NCBI GenBank assembly: GCA_964654545.1
Contig: CAZZIU010000016.1
Span: 1 to 64,000 of the forward strand
Length of the DNA: 64,000 nucleotides
Source: JABMOV01 sp964654545
Lineage (GTDB): Bacteria; Fidelibacterota; Marinisomatia; Marinisomatales; JABMOV01
Direction of reading: 5' to 3'
Shown here piece after piece: positions 9,221 through 18,100 of the stretch. The notes below the pieces were generated by a model. The model had not been told where the DNA came from. It did not search any database and saw nothing but the letters and a program-made list of their open reading frames with translations. Within the stretch, counting starts at the first letter, position 1, and each line of letters opens with the position of its first letter. Both the position numbers and the translations under genes were made by a program.

Positions 9221-10054
9221 TTAATTTATTTCAAAATCAATATTGGATGTAACGGTTTCAGCTTTTATGATGTCTTCATCCTGAATATCAGCACGATCTG
9301 TCTGAAAGGAAACTTCAGCCGAGTATTTGCCAGGTTGTAAATCCATTCTATCTATGTCCAGTTTGCGGGTTCCGTCAAAATAGATTGAAACAAAAACACG
9401 ACCATCTTTAACTGTATTTCCCGCTGCATCTTTGATCTGCGCATACATTGATCCAAGGTAGGGAGAATTCCCGCCTTTTTTGACATCTGCAATCAGATTA
9501 ATCTTCTGATCATCAACCAGAATTCGTGTATCGGAAATTTCAAGTGAGGTGTTAACGTCACCCACTTTATAAAATAACCCAGTAATCTGTTCAAATTGAA
9601 AGTTGATTTGCGCTGAAATTCCATCGGCGTTTTGTTCACCGACAGGCTTGCTTTTGGCATTAGATGTCGTCTTAATTCTCGTCCAATATGTTCCATCAGC
9701 CACATCTCTTGGACGACTCACACGTAACCGGACAACCTGCCTCTGGTTTGGTTGCAATATAAATGTTTTTGGGAAACTATTTACCCAATCTGTGGCGGAA
9801 TACTTGTCTTCAGTCGTTTCATCATTGTACTCCATGGTTAGATTTCCGAACTCATCGGAGATCGAATAGGCAAAGAGGAAGGAAACGGAAACTTCCTGGG
9901 CATCATTGGTACCATTACTGATAACGACAGTTTCAAATCCTGATCTGTCATTTATAAAAAGGTTCGTTGGTGAAATGGATACCTGGCCCACCAATAGATT
10001 TAAGATAAATAATAAAGGTGCAATTATATGTTTTAAGATGTAGTTATTTATCAT
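9221..10054 (-). CDS. PapD-like periplasmic fimbrial chaperone
   Basis: I chose the ATG at 10054 (277 residues). It has an AAGGA sequence about 9 nt upstream and gives a clean signal peptide (MINNYILKHIIAPLLFILNLL...). An alternative upstream start at 10111 would add an implausible basic leader. The mature protein has two Ig-like halves. The first contains VSISPTNLFI, the ETVVISNGTNDAQEV strand and the FILQPNQRQVVRLRVSRP strand that corresponds to the G1 region of PapD-type chaperones. Such chaperones donate a strand to incomplete subunits and deliver them to the usher. At ~277 residues it is longer than typical PapD proteins (about 220-250). It is separated from the upstream pilin gene by a strong terminator and followed by the usher gene after 21 nt. 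Confidence 0.78.
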   Translation of the reverse strand: MINNYILKHIIAPLLFILNLLVGQVSISPTNLFINDRSGFETVVISNGTNDAQEVSVSFLFAYSISDEFGNLTMEYNDETTEDKYSATDWVNSFPKTFILQPNQRQVVRLRVSRPRDVADGTYWTRIKTTSNAKSKPVGEQNADGISAQINFQFEQITGLFYKVGDVNTSLEISDTRILVDDQKINLIADVKKGGNSPYLGSMYAQIKDAAGNTVKDGRVFVSIYFDGTRKLDIDRMDLQPGKYSAEVSFQTDRADIQDEDIIKAETVTSNIDFEIN

Positions 10055-10128
10055 TCCGTTAATCCTTATTCTGCTCTGCTTTTTTACCTGTATAAAATAC
10101 ACCAATAGCATAAAACGTACAAATGCCT

Positions 10129-10161
10129 AAAAAAACAAAGGCTCCCAGTGGGAGCCTTTGT
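10129..10161 (-). terminator. Strong intrinsic terminator after the pilin gene
   Basis: A perfect 12-bp inverted repeat (10135-10146 and 10150-10161, core CAAAGGCTCCC) encloses a 3-nt loop. On the minus strand it is followed at once by seven T residues (10135-10129). It lies between the pilin stop (10182) and the chaperone start (10054), so it should end most pilin transcripts and let only a fraction continue into chaperone and usher. Confidence 0.92.
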
Positions 10162-10181
10162 AAAACAAATGGGATAAGTGA

Positions 10182-10715
10182 TTAATTGTAGCTTACAGTT
10201 ACCGTGAAATCACCTGAGCCGTTTGTAGCAGCTGAGGAGTAACTTCCTGAGGCCTGACCGGAAAGTGTACCCAGGTTTCCACCAATCCACAATGTATATC
10301 CAGTAGCGCCAAGAGTAATACTTGCTCCGCTGGTTACGCCTGCGGCTGAAGCCTGATTACTACTGCTTGCATCCCCAGCAACATCCGGTGTAAAGGTCAT
10401 GGTTGCAGCTGTGCCATCTCCCAGTGTTACGGATGCATCATAGGATACATTCACGCTAGCACCATTGGAACCGCCGATGGTGTAATCACCAATCTGATAG
10501 GTACCAGTAACATCAGTATTTGATTGATCATTTGCATCCAAGACTGGAGCGCTGTTTGCACTTAAGTTTCCAAATGCGACATCATTGTTTTTTGTTATTG
10601 TCAAAGCATTCTGCACGGTAGCAGAAACATTTGCCGTGGCATTTACCTGCGCGAAAACAATTCCGCTGCTTAAAACAACCAAAGCGATTATGCTTAATTT
10701 AAATAAAGATTTCAT
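10182..10715 (-). CDS. Major pilin-like subunit (DUF4402-type)
   Basis: This 177-residue protein has a signal peptide ending at VFAQ and a mature part rich in Gly, Ser, Ala and Thr, with no cysteines after the leader. The pattern NVSATVQNALTI, then VAFGNLSA, and a C-terminal YSSAATNGSGDFTVTVSYN matches the DUF4402 family. That family is found as fibre subunits encoded next to chaperone-usher genes. The penultimate strand ending in Tyr-Asn is shared with the 169-residue neighbour. A strong ribosome-binding site (GAGGAGA at 10719-10726), its own upstream region and a terminator just downstream all indicate high, independent expression, as expected for the main structural subunit. Fibre formation is inferred, not shown by sequence alone. 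Confidence 0.78.
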   Translation of the reverse strand: MKSLFKLSIIALVVLSSGIVFAQVNATANVSATVQNALTITKNNDVAFGNLSANSAPVLDANDQSNTDVTGTYQIGDYTIGGSNGASVNVSYDASVTLGDGTAATMTFTPDVAGDASSSNQASAAGVTSGASITLGATGYTLWIGGNLGTLSGQASGSYSSAATNGSGDFTVTVSYN

Positions 10716-10718
10716 TTT

Positions 10719-10726
10719 CTCTCCTC
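10719..10726 (-). promoter_or_regulatory. Strong ribosome-binding site of the pilin gene
   Basis: On the minus strand GAGGAGA lies a few bases before the pilin ATG at 10715. It is the best Shine-Dalgarno sequence in this locus, in contrast to weaker sites for chaperone and usher, and fits high pilin output. Confidence 0.75.
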
Positions 10727-10745
10727 ATGTATGTTTTTCTCAAAT

Positions 10746-10774
10746 CTTATACCCCAATAGGGTTAACCCGCCAT
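10746..10774 (-). promoter_or_regulatory. Possible pilin promoter
   Basis: Read on the minus strand, TATAAG (10751-10746) could be a -10 element with a 17-nt spacer to ATGGCG (10774-10769), a poor -35 match. It would give a leader of about 25 nt before the pilin ATG. The palindrome GGGTTAACCC falls in the spacer, a typical place for a repressor. The -10 is plausible; the -35 is weak. Confidence 0.35.
10760..10769. promoter_or_regulatory. Palindrome GGGTTAACCC (possible operator)
   Basis: A perfect 10-bp palindrome 45-55 bp upstream of the pilin start, within the proposed promoter spacer. It shares the core GGTTAACC with a second, longer palindrome about 225 bp further upstream. The pairing suggests a DNA-binding protein that could bridge or co-occupy both sites. 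Confidence 0.4.
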
Positions 10775-10803
10775 GATATTATCTATTGTTTCCCAAATCG
10801 TAA

Positions 10804-10817
10804 GTGATAATAATCAC
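10804..10817. promoter_or_regulatory. CRP/FNR-type box in the pilin control region
   Basis: GTGA-TAATAA-TCAC followed by A is close to the CRP consensus TGTGA-N6-TCACA. It lies about 90-100 bp before the pilin start, upstream of the proposed promoter, as expected of an activator site. A CRP-family regulator is not in this window, but a class III nucleotidyl cyclase is (54061-56346). Confidence 0.45.
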
Positions 10818-10983
10818 AAGGAATAACCATTGGAATATCATTCAATTCACTCAATTTTCAAAGATTAATTAATTCTTCAACTACAACAACTGTGCCAATT
10901 ATTTTTTAACAGAGGGTGATTTTTCCTATTGGTTGCTTTTGTAACACTTTTTATACCAAATATGTCACGAATCGATACAATAC

Positions 10984-10997
10984 ATAGGTTAACCTAT
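10984..10997. promoter_or_regulatory. 14-bp perfect palindrome ATAGGTTAACCTAT
   Basis: A perfect 14-bp palindrome just downstream of the minor-subunit gene and about 270 bp upstream of the pilin start. It contains the same GGTTAACC core as the palindrome at 10760-10769. It may be an operator or an upstream site of the same regulator. Confidence 0.4.
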
Positions 10998-11031
10998 TCG
11001 TTCTGTCAGAACGGTAAAAGCGGGCGCATAT

Positions 11032-11577
11032 TTAGTCATAGATTATGGACATATTCACAATTCCTGTATATAATCCTGCACCGACTGAACCAACATTTAT
11101 TGAACCATAGACATACAGAAACACATCCGTATCGGCAGCCACATAACCGGAATGGGGGGGCGTTGGAGGCGGACCAGCAGGTCGACCAGCAGTACGCGCT
11201 TTCATAGGTACACGAACCGTTCCTCCTAGAACCGGAATCGCTTGTGCCGGATTATCCGCACCCTGGTTGTTGTACGCCAAATTCAGAACCAGTGGAATGA
11301 CGTCGGGTCCACCTCCGGTTTCTGTAAGATTTGCGGGAGCCGTCATGGTAATGATAATGTCCATTTCTTCATTACCAGTGATTCTGAATTTTCCCATGGA
11401 TGCATCCCCAAGGTTGATTTCGGTTAATCCCTGTCCGGTAATGATAAAATCACCAAAATTTAAATCCTGTTCAGTGGTGGCGGTCAACTCACTATCTACA
11501 TAAAAGCTGAATTGTATCGCTTGCGGAAAGCAAACCGAAAGTATAATCAGCAATAAAAGTAATGTTTTAGGTTTCAT
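11032..11577 (-). CDS. Minor fibre subunit, DUF4402-like, with proline-rich insert and C7 tract
   Basis: This 181-residue secreted protein has a signal peptide (MKPKTLLLLLIILSVCFPQ). Its mature domain has the DUF4402-like features: LNFGDFIITGQG after the first strands, and a C-terminal GAGLYTGIVNMSIIYD strand. A proline-rich insert (AGRPAGPPPTPPHSG, about residues 131-147) interrupts the domain and is encoded partly by a run of seven C on the coding strand (11154-11160). It lies 29 nt after the second DUF4402-like gene and is the last gene before the pilin control region. A minor, tip or adaptor role is inferred from position in the operon with the giant adhesin. Confidence 0.65.
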   Translation of the reverse strand: MKPKTLLLLLIILSVCFPQAIQFSFYVDSELTATTEQDLNFGDFIITGQGLTEINLGDASMGKFRITGNEEMDIIITMTAPANLTETGGGPDVIPLVLNLAYNNQGADNPAQAIPVLGGTVRVPMKARTAGRPAGPPPTPPHSGYVAADTDVFLYVYGSINVGSVGAGLYTGIVNMSIIYD

Positions 11578-11606
11578 CCTTTATCTAGAACACTCATTTC
11601 CATTAT

Positions 11607-12116
11607 TTAATTGTAATCCACTTCGATAACAAAATCGCCATCATATTGCTGACCCGGTACGACTTCGGATATATCTATCTGGCAACCGATCCAGACAAAA
11701 TATTCCCCGTCATTATTAAGAGCAACTTGTGCCGGGCTTTCCTCTAACGGAACTGATGTGCCTTGCTCATTCGTATTATTGCCATTTACCAGATACTGTA
11801 CGGTGAGCGTATTTCCTTCTCCCGAAACCATCACAACCGTTTGTGAAAAGACGATGCGAATTCCCAAGCTTGGTTGACCTGTGAATTTAATGAGTCCCGC
11901 TCCCTGATCTTCTCCCGGATTCACAATAATAAACTCCATCGATGGAGTAACCACCCCAATATCAATGTCCTGTAACGTAATCATCTCAATGGTACCCAGC
12001 ACCGTGGCAGTTACGTTAATATGGGCACTGGATACAAATGGTGTATCGGTTTCGTTTTGGGCAAACAGTGTTATTCCACCAACAATAATAATGATGTTCA
12101 CAAATCTGATCTTCAC
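11607..12116 (-). CDS. Minor fibre subunit, DUF4402-like
   Basis: The 169-residue product has a signal peptide and a DUF4402-like domain: SSAHINVTATVLGTIEMI, then DIDIGVV, and a C-terminal QYDGDFVIEVDYN closely resembling the pilin end. The start codon is GTG at 12116 and overlaps the TGA stop of the giant adhesin as GTGA, so translation is coupled to it. That coupling suggests one subunit is made per adhesin and could link the adhesin to the fibre or to the surface. The family assignment rests on the shared strand pattern with the pilin. Confidence 0.68.
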   Translation of the reverse strand: MKIRFVNIIIIVGGITLFAQNETDTPFVSSAHINVTATVLGTIEMITLQDIDIGVVTPSMEFIIVNPGEDQGAGLIKFTGQPSLGIRIVFSQTVVMVSGEGNTLTVQYLVNGNNTNEQGTSVPLEESPAQVALNNDGEYFVWIGCQIDISEVVPGQQYDGDFVIEVDYN

Positions 12117-15100
12117 TTTAGCACCGTCATCTTCTGTGTATAATATTGATCATTAATCATAACTTTTGCAATATAAACACCGCTACTTAAAGATTCCGCA
12201 TTCCAAATAAAATTATGCTTCCCAGCTGAAAAAATCTGTGATGGTAGTTGCTCAACCTCCTGGCCCAGCAAATTGTATATCTTCACAGCAACCCGGCTTT
12301 CAAGGGGTAAATTTATTTGAATGGTGGTCTTGGGATTAAACGGGTTTGGGTAATTTGGATTCACACTGTACTCTTTTGGAATATTAGGGAAAGCATTTCC
12401 TGGATTTATTCTTAACACAAATCTGGAGTGGCTATTAATGGATCTTCTATGTTGTATTTGTGGTATGAGTTTTACTTCCTCACCGATTTCCGGTTTCTCT
12501 CTCAGAGTTTTCACTGCATTAAATTCAGTAAAGAAATATTGAATTTCGGTTAGCAAATCAATAGTCGAATTGGTGAAATTATCAACCAGTGTTACGGTCC
12601 ATCCTTCAGGAATATGTGCAAGTTTTGGCCAGCACATTCTGAATTCACCTGATAGTACCTGGTCTTTCACCTGCCCTCCTGTTATCACAGGTATTTCCAT
12701 TGGTATTCCGAATCGATCTGGTAAACTATTAATTGATAGGATTTTTCCATCAGCCCTTACAGTGCCTAAATCAACAAATGTATCGGTAAGTGGTTTAAGC
12801 TTATACCCATCATAGGTATCATGTCGGAGTGACGCACCGGGATGAAATGCCACATAGGTCATTGTTTCCAGTGTATCGGCTTCCAGCAAAAGAACAATTT
12901 CCGGATTTGATTCTTCAAGAACTTTATAGAATACACCGCCTGATGTTTTTGCTGTTTTATTGATAGAAAGGACAGGGGTTGATGCGCTTGCCTTTATCCA
13001 AAACCCCTGAAAGGGTGGGAGTAATCCTGAACCTAAGGATCCCGTGACTCCATTCCATAATAAATAGTCACCATTTCCCGCATTGGCAGTGTTATCCCAA
13101 ACATAAATGGTTTGTTCGACATTGGTTTTTGTCCAGCTTGGACTGTCCCAATCAATAGTGGCCCCGAATGGATTCCCAATTAGGTTCCATCCCGTATCTC
13201 CCGTTGCCGTATATGTAATGCCAAAATCAAATTCCCCTGCCAACCCTTCTTCTTCTGAGCCGGTGACATCCAGGGTTAATGGTAATGGGTTCGAATAAGC
13301 AGCATCGCCGGGGATATCACCAAAAACATAAACAAACAATCCCCGACCTGGGACAGTCGCATCGGTACTAGATCCTGGTTTACGCCAACGTTGATTATCT
13401 GTACCTGCATATGATTCATCATACCACAACACGGATGGTGAACCGGTCGCCGAGTCAGAGCCAGTATAGCCCTGTGTAAAAATACTGTCCAGTAGATCGC
13501 CGTATGTAGATAAGACCGGAGATGCTATCATGCGCCATCCGGTGGAACCCACGATGTCACGCTTGAATTTCAATTGACCTGTGGTAATGGATTTGGTGTT
13601 TGCGATTAAACTTTTTCCGGAGGTAATGGTCAATAATCCATTGGTCAATGTTAACGTGCCTGTAATACTCAAATTATTACTGCACAAAATTTCATTAGTG
13701 GAATTGATTTCCAGGTTTGCAAATGATGACGGACTATCAAAATATTGGACAGTGCTACCATTTAGTACGACGTTGGGAACAGACATGGTTCCAATATTGA
13801 TATTCCCTCCGATTTCAATGGTTGTACCCGCTGACCCATTAACATCTCCGTCTCCAATCACTTTTCCGGTCACCGTTAGAATTGCATTACTTTGAACGGT
13901 TACATCCGCACCCAATTCAACGACGATACCTCCTACACTAGAATTAGCTGAAACAATTGGTTGTTTATTTCCTTCAGCAGGAACAGCAGGAATTAATATG
14001 ATATCTGCAGTCGTGGGTACAGCTCCCGAACTCCAATTTCGATAGTCATTCCAATCGGTTGTGTAGGCATCATTGCCCGGATCACTTTCCCAGGTCACAT
14101 TTACCTGGCTAAAAGTAACCAATGCATTGTCAACAATAGTCTGACTATTTACAATACCAGAAACAGTAGCAGTTACTTCAACCATACTCGATTGCAAAGA
14201 TTGCGTGTAAGTCCCATCGTTGTTGTCTGTAACGGTACCAAGGAGTGTTCCGGCAGAAGTTAGAAGATTTACAACATCACCACCAGATACCAGCTGATTT
14301 CCAAATTCATCCTTTAATGTTACGGTTATGGTTGATGTGCTTACTCCGTTATTCACTATAATGGTAGGCGATGCCTCAATGGTTGAAGAATCAATGTCAG
14401 CTTGTCCGGGACTCACTGCAAACAAATTACTGGTCCCAAGTTCAGGACCGCTTGTATTGGTGGCAGTTATGCTGAATGTCCCGGAATTTGTAATGGTAAT
14501 GCTGTGGTTTAACAGCTCCCCGCCTACAAAACTTGGGGTTGTTCCACCACCCTGTGATAGGATGCCACTCGATGTAATTTCTACCGTTCCTGTGAAATCA
14601 GATACAAGTACACCACCGCCGTCTCTGGCTGTGATTTTCACATTAAAAAGTGAACCGGCGACTTGATCAAGAATATCCCCGCCGGAGGGACGTTCAATCA
14701 AAAAGGAGGTTAGCGTATTTGGCGCATTAATATTAAATGAATTACTGACGGCTGAAGTTAATCCCGAGCCGGAAACGGTCAGCTGCTTTAAACCAAGCTG
14801 GTCAATTACCAGATCATTGAAGACAGCATGACCGGCCATGTCAGTGTTCTGTGTAAAATTTCCCGATAGATTCCCTGTTCCGGATGTTAATGCAATGGCT
14901 AAAGGGATATTATTTTCTTCAACCGGATTATCATACTGGTCATTCACGCTCACTTCTATGGCAGGGGACAATATTTCATTCACAGTACCCGTCGTAGGTT
15001 GCTGAACATATAATATTTTTGATTTTGCTCCAGCAACCATCGTAATGGTACCAAGGCTGGTATTTGAAGAAGGACCGGTAGTACCGGTATTGGTTATGTT

Positions 15101-18100
15101 GCCGGTGTTGGGCAAAATTCCGGTTGTAGGTCTTATTTCTATATTTCCAAAAGTTACTTCTCCTGGAAATGTCGGATTGCTGGAAGCTGCATTAACCGTG
15201 AACGTTATTTGACTGGTGGTTGATGACGAATATGAAACCGCAAGAGTTGTACTTGTGCCAAATGCCGGATTTATTGTTACCGTTGGTGTGGTACCAGTAT
15301 TCCATTCGTACCCGACCGGGGCATTTAAAACAATTGTGCCACCCGATAACAATTCACCGATAACATCCTCACGAATCCGTGGTCCACTCAATGGTGTAAA
15401 TGTTATATTTGCACTATCAGCTGAGATAGCTTCTCCCCCAGTTGCGGGACCAATTAAACGAACCGGAATATCATATTTTGTAGAAAGGTAATCTTCCACT
15501 TTAACTCGCTCAGATTCGGTTAAATGTCGTCCGTAAAAAATAATTTCTGCCAGGTATCCGCTCCAGGATCCATTTGTATCATAGGGTCCACGTCCTAAAT
15601 AGATAACTGTTGCACCTGAAATTGGACCCACTGGCAACGAACCTCGATATGTTGGACTGTCAAGGACACCATCCAAATAGAAATCATATACCTGACCACT
15701 CTTCCAATCCAGACATACGATCTGTGGATCTGTGGTCTGCTTCTCGCTGGAACTTTCCATCATGTTAATATCATTGGCATCAACAATGGACGCTTTTAGA
15801 CCGTTTATACCCGGTCCTAAATTCCCTGCTGCATCATAGCGAAGTGAAAAAAACCGATCCTTATCACTCACCTTTTTTGTAGACAAGAAGCCGTGATCAC
15901 TGTTGGTCAAATTTGACTGGATTACGAAAAAGGCCGTTAGTTCCGTTGAACCATTGATATATAATTCTCCGTCAGCATCTCGATACCGATTCCCTTGATT
16001 TCCCGTCATTTCAACGGCATTTCCTCCATTCAAGGATACCACATTTGTACGTAATAAGGGACGCGGATTATTGGCATCAAAATTTCTTCCGTTTCCACTT
16101 TGGTCATACCAGAATCTCGCGTTGCCATCGGGTGGTGTCGGTGTTATGCCATCATTTGTAAATACTCCAGCGTCGGCACGCAACCAGAGATCTAGGTTTG
16201 AGATAGTCCCTGGAATGTTGGAGGATATTGCTCGAGATTTTCCAACGCTTTCCAGGAGTCCGTCATTTACAAAAAGTGTGACGCTCCTGCCAACCGAAGA
16301 AGGGGTGCTAGCATTGGTGTTTTGATACGTAATTGACCTTAGCGCCAATTGATAATTGGCTATGGTTGCCGTACCGGCAAGCAACAATTTACCGGTTGCG
16401 TCAACCCATGAGTCTGTAATTCCATATCCTCCTGGATAGACAAGCGTATCGTCACTGATGAGATACCCCTGTGTAAATACTATCTTAGCACTATCGATTT
16501 GGGTATCATCATAATCTGAAACAGTTACAGTATTTGATATTACAGTGGCGGGATCCCCAGGAGAATAGGCCAGTGCATCTGTTTCAATATTATCTAATAT
16601 CGGGGCATCGTTTGCCTTTGTTACGGTGACATTCCGCGTTATTGTATTGCTAGGATCCGTTCCGTCGTTCACGGTGAATGATAACGTGCGGGTTAATTCA
16701 ACTGGATCATGACTGATATTATCATACATCACGGATCTTAAAGCCTGTTGGTATTGGGCTATACTTGCTGACCCTGAAAGGGTTAGAACACCATTTGCTG
16801 TGGACCAAATCTTCGATATTCCATTGGAAGTTGTGAAGTACAGTCGGTCCTCACCGTCCTGGTAATTTGCGGTAATCTGTATTATTGCTGTATCCAAATA
16901 GGCGTCGTCTGTTTCACTAACAATTATAGTCGATGTAACTGCTGTTTGTCCTTGTCCATCGATAAAATTTAATGCAGCGCCCTCGATTCCGGATAAGACT
17001 GGTGGGGAATTAGGCGTATTTACCTGAATTCCTCTCGTTACTACTGTACTGGAAACGAGACCATCATTTACCTGAAAACTTATGGTTCTTGTACTTACCA
17101 CAGGATCGGATGAGCTGAATTGGATGGATTGTAAAAGAGTGTTATAATCTGATTTTGAAGCACTCCCCGTAAAATTCAATGTCCCTGTGCCATCAACCCA
17201 TGATCCTGAAATACCTGGTAGGGATGTATATACCAAGGTGTCGGTACTGCTGTTATAATTTGCTGAAATACTTACGGTGGCACCACTCATATTCATATGG
17301 TTATAATCAAAAACAGTTAGTGCCGATGTAATATTTGCTGCCGGATCACCGTTGGAATATGCCAGAGCTATGGCTTCAATATTTAACAGTTCCGGACTTT
17401 CATTGGTTGTGTTTTCTATCAGAAATGTACCCGGGCTGTTCTGATTGGCGTATTCGGTTGCAACCCAATCGGCAGATTTCATGGATGAATCCATTCGGAA
17501 TTCATCGATCAGACCATCCCAGGAGGTTGTTGGACCGTCCCGGGATGAACGTCCTACCATTAATGTGGAATTCGAAGCAGTAACGCCGGCAAATGCGGAT
17601 GAAGAGTACGACCCATGACTCAAGCTACCATCAATATAAAGGTTCGGGACTATTCCATTTTCCCAGGTAAGTACAATATGTTGCCAATTTGTAGTTTGAA
17701 CATTGTTTAGACTATTCCTGCGCATATTCTTTTTGGTGCCATTGTCATTCACGCGAATAGCAATTTTAATGATATTTGTACCACCATATCCCGACGCATC
17801 ATATCGAATTCCTATCCTGTTATCATTGCCGGGACTCGATGGATTTCTACCAAACATGATTCCGCCATCATTGCCTATACTGTTTGCTTTCACCCATGCC
17901 GATATTGTAAGACTATCCAATCCATTTAAATAGACATCTTCCGCATCTGGGTCCTCCAGATAATCGCCTACACCGGTAAATTCTCTCGCGTTTCCAATTT
18001 TTCCATTCAAATTTGTCGATGTACTATAATCGATTAAATCGTTACCATTTTGTCCGTCATCGTTAACATCGTTTTGGAAATGATACACTGCCATATAATT

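Larger units (their letters stand above)
10716..11031. other. 316-bp intergenic control region of the pilin gene
   Basis: This is the only gene-free stretch of more than 300 bases. It separates the pilin from the upstream adhesin/minor-subunit genes and is A+T-rich. I see a possible pilin promoter, a CRP/FNR-type box (10804-10817), two palindromes with the core GGTTAACC (10760-10769 and 10984-10997), and a short hairpin CGTTCT-GTC-AGAACG (10999-11013) just after the stop of the upstream gene. I see no convincing small gene in it. Confidence 0.7.

Noticed and set aside
10929..11207. Possible small gene on the plus strand in the pilin control region
   Set aside because: The frame overlaps the minor-subunit gene in antisense, has no ribosome-binding site or recognisable protein features, and its composition follows the opposite coding strand.
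13581..13895. Plus-strand open frames within the giant adhesin gene
   Set aside because: They are antisense shadows of a repetitive Thr/Ser/Gly-rich coding sequence and lack ribosome-binding sites and family features.
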